The notes under the pieces are model-generated. The model was not told where the DNA came from and ran no database searches. It saw nothing but the letters and a program-made list of their open reading frames with translations. A stretch of DNA of 64,000 nt from contig NZ_JACIDV010000005.1 of the NCBI RefSeq assembly GCF_014196515.1, positions 186,001-250,000 on the forward strand, given 5' to 3'. Below are positions 56,975 to 64,000 of the stretch, piece by piece (position 1 is the first letter of the stretch; each line of letters opens with the position of its first letter). This DNA is from Rhizobium skierniewicense. Lineage in GTDB: Bacteria > Pseudomonadota > Alphaproteobacteria > Rhizobiales > Rhizobiaceae. A program made the translations under genes and the position numbers.

Positions 56975-59437
56975 ATGATCAATAAACTCGAAACAAACGA
57001 TCTTCCTCGCCCCGCGCCGCGCAGCTCGGAACCGGACGTTCTCGCCTCTGAAATCATCGAACGACTGACCTACCGCATCGGCAAGGACGTCAAGGTTGCA
57101 AAACCGCATGACTGGCTGACGGCCACCATTCTGGTCATTCGGGACCGCGTCATCGACAAATGGATGGAATCCACTCGTAAGGCCTATGCCACCGATTCCA
57201 AACGCGTTTATTATCTGTCGCTAGAATTCCTCATCGGCCGTCTGATGCGCGATGCCATCTCCAATCTCGGCCTGATGGGCGAAATCAAGGAGGCGCTGAC
57301 GTCGCTCGGCGTCGATTACGATGTCATCGCCGGTCTGGAGCCGGATGCAGCGCTGGGCAATGGCGGTCTTGGCCGGCTTGCCGCCTGCTTCATGGAATCC
57401 ATGGCAACCGTCGATATTCCCGCTTACGGCTATGGCATTCGTTACGTCCACGGCCTTTTCCGCCAGCAGATGGCCGATGGCTGGCAGGTGGAACTGCCCG
57501 AGACGTGGCTTGCCCACGGCAACCCTTGGGAATTCGAGCGTCGCGAAAGCTCCTATGAAATCGGTTTTGGTGGCTCGGTCGAAACCGTCGGCGGCTACGA
57601 AGACCCGGAGCGTTTCGTCTGGAAACCATCCGAGCGCATGATCGCCACCGCCTTCGACACGCCCGTGGTCGGCTGGCGCGGAACCCGCGTCAACACGCTG
57701 CGTCTGTGGTCGGCCCAGCCCATCGACCCGATTCTCCTCGACGCCTTCAACGCGGGCGACCACATCGGTGCGCTCCGGGAAAGCAACAAGGCGGAAGCCC
57801 TGACCCGCGTGCTTTATCCTGCCGACGCCAATCCGGCGGGCCAGGAACTGCGCCTGCGACAGGAATACTTCTTCTCGTCCGCTTCGCTGCAGGACGTCCT
57901 GCGCCGCCATTTGCAGCAGTACCCTGATTTCACCAACCTGCCGGACAAGGTGTCCATCCAGCTCAACGATACGCATCCAGCGATTTCCATTGCCGAAATG
58001 ATGCGCCTTCTGTGCGATGTCCACGGACTGACATTCGATGAAGCCTGGACCCTGACGCGCGGCACGTTCTCCTATACCAACCACACGCTTCTGCCCGAAG
58101 CGCTGGAAAGCTGGCCGGTGCCGTTGCTGGAGCGCCTGTTGCCGCGCCATATGCAGATCATTTACGCGATCAACGCGCAGACGCTGGTCTTTGCCCGCAA
58201 GGAAAAGAAACTGGTCGACCAGCAGATCCGCTCCATCTCGCTCATTGAAGAAGGTGGCGAACGTCGCGTGCGCATGGGCAACCTCGCCTTCATCGGCTCC
58301 CATTCCATCAACGGCGTGTCGGCGTTGCACACGGAACTGATGAAGGAAACGGTGTTTTCCGACCTTCACATGCTCTACCCCGACCGCATCAACAACAAGA
58401 CCAACGGCATCACCCCGCGCCGCTGGCTGATGCAGTGCAACCCCGGCCTCACAGGCCTCATTCGCCAGTCCATCGGTGACGAATTTCTGGATGACGCGGA
58501 AAAGCTGGTGGCGCTCGATCGCTTTGCAGAGGATGCAGGCTTCCGTGAAAAGTTTGCCGAAATCAAACGTCAGAACAAGGTCCGCCTTGCCAATCTGGTG
58601 GCGCAACGCATGGGCATCCGTGTCGATCCCTCGGCCATGTTCGACATCCAGATCAAGCGCATCCACGAATACAAGCGTCAGCTTTTGAACCTGATCGAGG
58701 CCGTGGCCCTTTACGATCAAATTCGCTCTCGCCCGGAACTGGACTGGGTGCCGCGCGTTAAGTTCTTCGCGGGCAAGGCGGCACCGAGTTATCACAATGC
58801 CAAGCTCATCATCAAACTGGCAAACGATATAGCGCGTGTCATCAACAACGACCCGGCGGTTCGCGGGCTTCTGAAAGTCGTTTTCATTCCGAATTACAAT
58901 GTGTCCCTCGCAGAAATCATGGTTCCAGCAGCAGATCTTTCAGAACAGATTTCGACCTCTGGCATGGAGGCGTCAGGCACCGGCAATATGAAATTCGGTC
59001 TGAATGGCGCACTCACTATCGGCACGCTGGACGGTGCCAATGTCGAAATGCTGGAGCATGTCGGCGCGGAAAACATCATGATTTTCGGCAAGACAGCACA
59101 GGAAGTGTCCGAGGCGCGCTCCGAGGGCCACAATCCGCGCGCTATCATCGAAAATTCCGCCGAACTGTCGCAAGCCCTGTCATCCATCGCATCCGGCGTG
59201 TTTTCGCCAGATGACCCATCGCGCTTTGCCGGACTGATGGACGGCATCTACAACAATGACTGGTTTATGGTCGCTGCAGACTTCGACGCTTACGCACAGG
59301 CACAGCGTGACGTCGATGCCATCTGGAGCGAACCGGCAAGCTGGTACGAAAAAACCGTACGCAATACGGCACGCATGGGCTGGTTCTCGTCCGACAGGAC
59401 GATCCGGCAATATGCGTCCGAAATCTGGAGAGCCTGA
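56975..59437 (+). CDS. glgP: Glycogen phosphorylase
   Basis: This PLP enzyme of 820 residues releases glucose-1-phosphate from glycogen. Visible segments are YYLSLEFLIGR near the N-terminus, LGNGGLGRLAACFMES, the glucose/AMP-loop neighbour INDTHPAISI-like text (here LNDTHPAISIAEMMRLL), RIHEYKRQLLN and the PLP-lysine segment SGTGNMKFGLNGAL. It is the first gene of glgP-glgB-glgC-glgA. Its stop overlaps the glgB start by one base. Confidence 0.96.
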   Translation: MINKLETNDLPRPAPRSSEPDVLASEIIERLTYRIGKDVKVAKPHDWLTATILVIRDRVIDKWMESTRKAYATDSKRVYYLSLEFLIGRLMRDAISNLGLMGEIKEALTSLGVDYDVIAGLEPDAALGNGGLGRLAACFMESMATVDIPAYGYGIRYVHGLFRQQMADGWQVELPETWLAHGNPWEFERRESSYEIGFGGSVETVGGYEDPERFVWKPSERMIATAFDTPVVGWRGTRVNTLRLWSAQPIDPILLDAFNAGDHIGALRESNKAEALTRVLYPADANPAGQELRLRQEYFFSSASLQDVLRRHLQQYPDFTNLPDKVSIQLNDTHPAISIAEMMRLLCDVHGLTFDEAWTLTRGTFSYTNHTLLPEALESWPVPLLERLLPRHMQIIYAINAQTLVFARKEKKLVDQQIRSISLIEEGGERRVRMGNLAFIGSHSINGVSALHTELMKETVFSDLHMLYPDRINNKTNGITPRRWLMQCNPGLTGLIRQSIGDEFLDDAEKLVALDRFAEDAGFREKFAEIKRQNKVRLANLVAQRMGIRVDPSAMFDIQIKRIHEYKRQLLNLIEAVALYDQIRSRPELDWVPRVKFFAGKAAPSYHNAKLIIKLANDIARVINNDPAVRGLLKVVFIPNYNVSLAEIMVPAADLSEQISTSGMEASGTGNMKFGLNGALTIGTLDGANVEMLEHVGAENIMIFGKTAQEVSEARSEGHNPRAIIENSAELSQALSSIASGVFSPDDPSRFAGLMDGIYNNDWFMVAADFDAYAQAQRDVDAIWSEPASWYEKTVRNTARMGWFSSDRTIRQYASEIWRA

Positions 59438-61641
59438 TGAAAAAACCGCTCAATTCTGCCGAAGAGAAAAAGACTGGCACCATCGCTAAGGCTGAGATCG
59501 AGGCAATCAAGAGCGGTTTGCATTCCAACCCCTTTGCCGTCTTGGGCGTCCACCAGACGCCGGACGGCTTTGTGGCCCGCTGCTTCATTCCCGGTGCGGA
59601 AGAAGTCACCGTCATGGCGCTCGATGGCTCGGTCGCGGGGGAATTGACCCGCACCGACGCCGACGGTTTCTTCGAAGGTGCCATTACCCTGTCCAAACGT
59701 CAGCCCATTCGTTATCGCGCGCTGCGCGACGACGCGGAATGGGCGGTGACGGATCCCTACAGTTTCGGTCCGGTTCTTGGGCCTATGGACGATTACCTCG
59801 TTCGAGAAGGCTCACACCTTCGACTGTTCGACAAGATGGGTGCACATCCGCTCAAGCTCGAAGGTGTTGAAGGCTTCCATTTCGCCGTCTGGGCACCCAA
59901 TGCCCGGCGCGTGTCGGTGGTGGGTGATTTCAACAATTGGGATGGCCGCCGCCACGTCATGCGCTTCCGCAAGGACACCGGCATTTGGGAAATCTTCGCG
60001 CCGGATGTTTATGCTGGCTGTAGCTACAAGTTTGAAATCATCGGCCCACACGGCGAATTGCTGCCGCTGAAAGCAGACCCCTATGCCCGCCGCGCCGAAT
60101 TGCGTCCAAAGAACGCCTCCATCACCACGCCTGAACTCGTGCAGGAATGGGATGACGATGCGCATCGCAAGCATTGGGCCAGCATCGACCAGCGCCGCCA
60201 GCCCATCACCATCTACGAGGTTCACGCCTCATCGTGGCAATATGGCGAAAATGGCGCGTTTCTGACATGGGATGAACTGGCCGCACGCCTCATTCCCTAC
60301 TGCGCCGACATGGGCTTCACCCACATCGAATTCATGCCGATTTCCGAGCATCCCTACGATCCGTCCTGGGGATACCAGACAACCGGCCTATATGCGCCCA
60401 CCGCGCGCTTCGGCGAGCCGGAAGGCTTTGCCCGCTTCGTCAACGGCGCGCATAAGGTCGGCATCGGCATTCTCCTGGATTGGGTTCCCGCCCACTTCCC
60501 GGTTGATGAGCACGGCCTGAAATGGTTCGATGGGTCGGCCCTGTATGAACATGCCGATCCTCGTCAGGGCTTCCACCCCGACTGGAACACCGCGATCTAC
60601 AATTTCGGGCGTGTCGAGGTCATGTCCTACCTCATCAACAACGCGCTCTATTGGGCCGAAAAATTCCATCTCGATGGTCTGCGCGTGGATGCGGTCGCCT
60701 CGATGCTCTACCTCGATTATTCCCGCAAGGAAGGCGAGTGGGTACCCAACGAATATGGTGGGCGCGAGAACCTTGAATCCGTGCGTTTTCTCCAGCAGAT
60801 GAACACGCTTATCTATGGCAACCACCCAGGTGTCATGACCATTGCCGAGGAATCCACCTCGTGGCCGAAGGTGTCGCAGCCGGTGCATGAGGGCGGGCTG
60901 GGCTTCGGTTTCAAGTGGAACATGGGTTTCATGCACGACACGCTGAGCTACTTCCAGCGCGAGCCCGTGCACCGCAAGTTCCACCATCAGGAGCTCAGCT
61001 TCGGCCTGCTCTACGCCTTCAGCGAAAACTTCGTGCTGCCGATTTCACACGACGAAGTGGTGCACGGCAAGGGCTCGATGATTGCCAAGATGCCAGGCGA
61101 CGACTGGCAGAAATTCGCCAATCTGCGCGCCTACTACGCTTTCATGTGGGGTTACCCCGGCAAGAAGCTCCTGTTCATGGGACAGGAATTTGCGCAATGG
61201 AGCGAGTGGAACGAAAAGACCTCTCTCGACTGGAACCTGCTGCAATATCATATGCATGAGGGCATGCGCCGCCTCGTTCGCGACCTGAACTTCATGTACC
61301 GCTCCAAGGGTGCGCTGCATGCGCGCGATTGCGAGCCGGAAGGCTTCCAGTGGCTGATTGCCGATGACCACGAGAATTCGGTTCTGGCCTGGCTGCGCCT
61401 CGCACCGGGTGAAAAGCCGGTCGCGGTTATCTCCAATCTGACGCCTGTCTACCGGGAGAATTTTTACGTGCCTCTGCCGACAGCCGGTCGCTGGCGCGAA
61501 GTGCTGAACACCGATGCCGAGATCTATGGCGGCACCGGCAAGGGCAATGGCGGACGCGTGCAGGCGGTCGATGCAGGCGGCCAGGTCGGCGCGACACTGA
61601 CACTGCCGCCGCTCGCCGTGATCATGCTCGAGCTTGAATAA
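59437..61641 (+). CDS. glgB: 1,4-alpha-glucan branching enzyme
   Basis: This GH13 enzyme of 734 residues makes the alpha-1,6 branches of glycogen. It has the N-terminal carbohydrate-binding module 48 ([23 protein letters not shown]), then the (beta/alpha)8 barrel. The catalytic Asp is in [15 protein letters not shown], the acid Glu in [11 protein letters not shown] and the transition-state Asp in [13 protein letters not shown]. It is complete and translationally coupled to glgP (TGATG). Confidence 0.96.
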   Translation: MKKPLNSAEEKKTGTIAKAEIEAIKSGLHSNPFAVLGVHQTPDGFVARCFIPGAEEVTVMALDGSVAGELTRTDADGFFEGAITLSKRQPIRYRALRDDAEWAVTDPYSFGPVLGPMDDYLVREGSHLRLFDKMGAHPLKLEGVEGFHFAVWAPNARRVSVVGDFNNWDGRRHVMRFRKDTGIWEIFAPDVYAGCSYKFEIIGPHGELLPLKADPYARRAELRPKNASITTPELVQEWDDDAHRKHWASIDQRRQPITIYEVHASSWQYGENGAFLTWDELAARLIPYCADMGFTHIEFMPISEHPYDPSWGYQTTGLYAPTARFGEPEGFARFVNGAHKVGIGILLDWVPAHFPVDEHGLKWFDGSALYEHADPRQGFHPDWNTAIYNFGRVEVMSYLINNALYWAEKFHLDGLRVDAVASMLYLDYSRKEGEWVPNEYGGRENLESVRFLQQMNTLIYGNHPGVMTIAEESTSWPKVSQPVHEGGLGFGFKWNMGFMHDTLSYFQREPVHRKFHHQELSFGLLYAFSENFVLPISHDEVVHGKGSMIAKMPGDDWQKFANLRAYYAFMWGYPGKKLLFMGQEFAQWSEWNEKTSLDWNLLQYHMHEGMRRLVRDLNFMYRSKGALHARDCEPEGFQWLIADDHENSVLAWLRLAPGEKPVAVISNLTPVYRENFYVPLPTAGRWREVLNTDAEIYGGTGKGNGGRVQAVDAGGQVGATLTLPPLAVIMLELE

Positions 61642-61646
61642 AACAG

Positions 61647-61674
61647 GCGCCGAACACACAATCGGCGCTTTGCT
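61647..61674 (+). promoter_or_regulatory. Hairpin between glgB and glgC
   Basis: A 7-bp stem GCGCCGA/TCGGCGC is followed by TTTGCT, in the only sizeable gap of the operon (71 bases). It resembles a weak terminator or mRNA-processing element and could lower glgC-glgA expression relative to glgP-glgB. Confidence 0.45.
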
Positions 61675-61712
61675 ATTATGGGAACAGACGACATTTTTTC
61701 GGGAGGATTGCT

Positions 61713-62975
61713 ATGAGTGAGAAAAGAGTTCAACCGCTGGCACGTGATGCGATGGCCTATGTGCTTGCTGGCGGCCGCGGCAGCCGCCTGAAGGAGTTGA
61801 CGGACCGGCGCGCCAAGCCGGCCGTCTATTTCGGCGGCAAGGCCCGCATCATCGATTTCGCGCTGTCGAATGCGCTCAATTCCGGCATTCGCCGCATCGG
61901 CGTCGCCACACAGTACAAGGCTCACTCGCTCATCCGCCACCTTCAGCGCGGCTGGGACTTCTTCCGCCCGGAGCGTAACGAGAGCTTCGATATTCTGCCC
62001 GCCTCCCAGCGCGTATCCGAAACGCAATGGTATGAAGGCACCGCCGACGCGGTCTATCAGAACATCGATATCATCGAGCCCTATGGCCCCGAATACATGG
62101 TCATTCTGGCCGGCGACCACATCTACAAGATGGACTATGAATACATGCTGCAACAGCATGTGGATTCCGGTGCAGACGTCACCATCGGTTGCTTGGAAGT
62201 GCCTCGCATGGAAGCCGTCGGTTTCGGCGTCATGCACGTCAACGAGAAGGATGAAATCATCGATTTCATCGAAAAGCCCGCCGACCCTCCGGGCATTCCC
62301 GGCAATGAGGATATGGCGCTTGCCTCCATGGGCATCTACGTCTTCCACACCAAGTTCCTGATGGAGTGCCTGCGCCGCGACGCCGCCGACCCCAACTCCA
62401 GTCGCGATTTCGGCAAGGACATCATTCCCCATATCGTGCGTCACGGCAAAGCGGTTGCGCATCGTTTTGCGGCTTCCTGTGTGCGCTCCGATTTCGAAAA
62501 CGGCCCCTACTGGCGCGACGTCGGCACGATCGACGCCTACTGGCAGGCCAACATCGACCTGACAGACATCGTGCCCGACCTCGACATCTACGACAAGTCA
62601 TGGCCGATCTGGACCTATGCGGAAATTCTGCCGCCCGCCAAATTCGTACATGATGATGATAAGCGCCGTGGTTCGGCTACTTCGTCTGTTGTTGCGGGCG
62701 ACTGCATCATCTCAGGCTCGTCCCTTAACCGCAGCCTGTTGTTCACAGGCGTCAGGGCCAATTCCTATTCGCGTCTGGAAGATGCCGTCGTGTTGCCGAG
62801 TGTGAAGATCGGTCGCCACGCGCAACTCAGCAAAGTGGTGATTGACCATGGCGTGGTCATTCCCGAAGGGCTGATCGTGGGCGAGGACCCGGAACTGGAT
62901 GGCAAGCGTTTCCGCCGCACGGAAAGCGGCATCTGCCTGATAACCCAATCGATGATCGACAAGCTGGATTTGTAG
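61713..62975 (+). CDS. glgC: Glucose-1-phosphate adenylyltransferase
   Basis: ADP-glucose pyrophosphorylase, 420 residues, is the regulated step of glycogen synthesis: glucose-1-phosphate + ATP to ADP-glucose. It has the nucleotide-binding loop [20 protein letters not shown], the [17 protein letters not shown] segment, the substrate segment IEKPADPPG and the C-terminal left-handed beta-helix ([20 protein letters not shown]). The Agrobacterium enzyme is activated by fructose-6-phosphate and pyruvate. GGGAGG precedes the start. Confidence 0.97.
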   Translation: MSEKRVQPLARDAMAYVLAGGRGSRLKELTDRRAKPAVYFGGKARIIDFALSNALNSGIRRIGVATQYKAHSLIRHLQRGWDFFRPERNESFDILPASQRVSETQWYEGTADAVYQNIDIIEPYGPEYMVILAGDHIYKMDYEYMLQQHVDSGADVTIGCLEVPRMEAVGFGVMHVNEKDEIIDFIEKPADPPGIPGNEDMALASMGIYVFHTKFLMECLRRDAADPNSSRDFGKDIIPHIVRHGKAVAHRFAASCVRSDFENGPYWRDVGTIDAYWQANIDLTDIVPDLDIYDKSWPIWTYAEILPPAKFVHDDDKRRGSATSSVVAGDCIISGSSLNRSLLFTGVRANSYSRLEDAVVLPSVKIGRHAQLSKVVIDHGVVIPEGLIVGEDPELDGKRFRRTESGICLITQSMIDKLDL

Positions 62976-62980
62976 ACCTC

Positions 62981-64000
62981 ATGAATGTTCTTTCGGTTGC
63001 GTCCGAAGTCTATCCACTCATCAAGACAGGGGGGCTCGCCGATGTTGCTGGCGCGCTTCCCATCACGCTCAAGAAATTCGGCGTTACCACCCGCACGCTC
63101 ATTCCGGGTTACCCGGCGGTCAAGTCTGCATGTCCGGATGCCGTGAAGATCGCCGAGATTGACCTGCTTGGCGAACATGCCGATATTCTGGAGGCACATC
63201 ACGAAGGTCTGGACCTTCTGATTGTCGATGCCCCCGCCTATTACGATCGCCCCGCCGGCCCCTATCTGGACTCGACAGGCAAGGATTTCGCCGACAACTG
63301 GAAGCGATTCGCCGCCCTGTCCTATGCGGCGGCGGAGATTGCCATCGGCAAGCTGCCCGGCTGGAAACCGGACCTGATGCACGCCCATGACTGGCAGGCC
63401 GCCATGGCCCCGGTCTATATGCGCTACGCCGAAACGCCTGAAATTCCGAGCATTCTCACCATCCACAACATTGCCTTCCAGGGCCAGTTCGGCGCCAATA
63501 TCTTCAGCCAGCTGGGCTTGCCCGCGCATGCCTTCAACACCGAAAGCATCGAATATTACAACGACATCAGCTTCCTGAAGGGTGGCGTCCAAACCGCAAC
63601 GGCCATTACCACCGTCAGCCCGTCCTACGCCGAAGAAATTCTCACGCCAGAATTCGGCATGGGGCTGGAAGGTGTTATCAGAAGCCGCGCTCATGTCATG
63701 CACGGCATCGTCAACGGCATCGATGCCGAGGTCTGGGACCCGGCAAGCGACCACCTGATCAACCACAATTATTCCTCCGCCAATCTCAAGCTGCGAGCGC
63801 TGAATAAACTTGCCGTTGCCAGCCATTTCCGCATCGATCAGGACAGCGGGCCACTGTTTTGCGTCATCTCGCGGCTGACCTGGCAAAAGGGCGTCGATCT
63901 CGTCAGCGAAGTCGTTGATGACATCGTCGCCATGGGCGGTCGTCTGGTCGTTCTGGGTGCTGGCGAAATCTCGCTGGAAGGTGCGCTTCTGGCAGCGGCC
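62981..64000 (+). CDS. glgA: Glycogen synthase, N-terminal part
   Basis: This is an ADP-glucose-dependent GT5 glycogen synthase; the first 340 codons are in the window and the gene runs off the right edge (family length about 480). The ADP-glucose-binding motif KTGGLADV is at the N-terminus ([20 protein letters not shown]). The segments [11 protein letters not shown] and [13 protein letters not shown] and the start of the C-terminal Rossmann domain ([11 protein letters not shown]) follow. It starts five bases after the glgC stop. Confidence 0.96.
   Translation, partial: MNVLSVASEVYPLIKTGGLADVAGALPITLKKFGVTTRTLIPGYPAVKSACPDAVKIAEIDLLGEHADILEAHHEGLDLLIVDAPAYYDRPAGPYLDSTGKDFADNWKRFAALSYAAAEIAIGKLPGWKPDLMHAHDWQAAMAPVYMRYAETPEIPSILTIHNIAFQGQFGANIFSQLGLPAHAFNTESIEYYNDISFLKGGVQTATAITTVSPSYAEEILTPEFGMGLEGVIRSRAHVMHGIVNGIDAEVWDPASDHLINHNYSSANLKLRALNKLAVASHFRIDQDSGPLFCVISRLTWQKGVDLVSEVVDDIVAMGGRLVVLGAGEISLEGALLAAA

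Noticed and set aside
57221-58795. 524-codon minus-strand frame over glgP
   Set aside because: Coding shadow of glycogen phosphorylase; no recognisable domain.

Overview
The window reads as a gene-dense stretch of an alphaproteobacterial genome of the Rhizobiaceae, most like Agrobacterium/Rhizobium. Several independent signals support this. There is a glgP-glgB-glgC-glgA glycogen operon, a CpdR-type cell-cycle receiver, GapR (DUF2312) and homospermidine synthase. There is also an Omp10-like outer-membrane lipoprotein, DUF1127 and DUF1036 genes, an hsp20 gene behind a ROSE-like leader, and an MmgR (alpha-r8)-like small RNA. The genes are GC-rich, so long antisense open frames are common and have been left out. 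No rRNA, CRISPR array, complete transposon or prophage was seen.

Layout. 0-6.8 kb: 5' part of gltB (cut by the window edge), a threonine-aldolase-family gene, a palindromic repeat element, a LysR regulator divergent from a bile-acid-type symporter, and hsp20 with a candidate heat-shock promoter and RNA thermometer. 7-12 kb: an alpha/beta hydrolase, gapR, DUF1244, an N-formylglutamate amidohydrolase, then DUF1036-pyk. 11.9-14.1 kb: an unusual gene for a 734-residue protein built from 91 consecutive octapeptides arranged in 17-octad (136-residue) super-repeats. 14.3-25.9 kb: an M15-type murein peptidase, an orphan sigma54 response regulator, oligopeptidase F, a class IV aminotransferase, a PAS-GGDEF diguanylate cyclase, homospermidine synthase, an Omp10-like lipoprotein and a 5'-nucleotidase carrying a LysM domain. 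26-28.8 kb: hemH and an SPFH-NfeD pair. 28.9-32.3 kb: a single-chain MmeI-like restriction-modification enzyme. 32.4-37.9 kb: small envelope/stress genes (DUF992, BON, CsbD), a PAS-LuxR regulator divergent from an EAL phosphodiesterase, a GT21-like glycosyltransferase and a DUF4174 gene. 37.9-41.8 kb: a fhuC / fhuD-fhuB hydroxamate-siderophore importer.

42.1-43.7 kb is a small, AT-richer islet. It lies between a degenerate tRNA 3' end with its terminator and an intact tRNA-Val(GAC), and holds an unrecognised gene and a 37-codon gene with its own ribosome site and terminator. 43.8-46.7 kb: cpdR, a second N-formylglutamate amidohydrolase, the MmgR-like sRNA, hisN and a tiny membrane protein. 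46.7-48.5 kb: an SbmA/ExsE-like ABC protein whose ATPase motifs are degenerate. 48.7-55.3 kb: a tightly packed three-gene cluster (transglutaminase + DUF2126 ligase; circularly permuted ATP-grasp + Alpha-E; transglutaminase). It corresponds to a predicted, poorly characterised peptide-ligation or peptide-tagging system. 55.5-56.7 kb: a solitary TadG-like von Willebrand A protein. 57-64 kb: glgPBCA, with glgA cut by the window edge.

The strongest candidates for undescribed biology are the octapeptide solenoid-like protein (11877-14081), the ATP-grasp/Alpha-E/DUF2126/transglutaminase cluster (48717-55341) and the tRNA-Val islet (42.2-43.7 kb).
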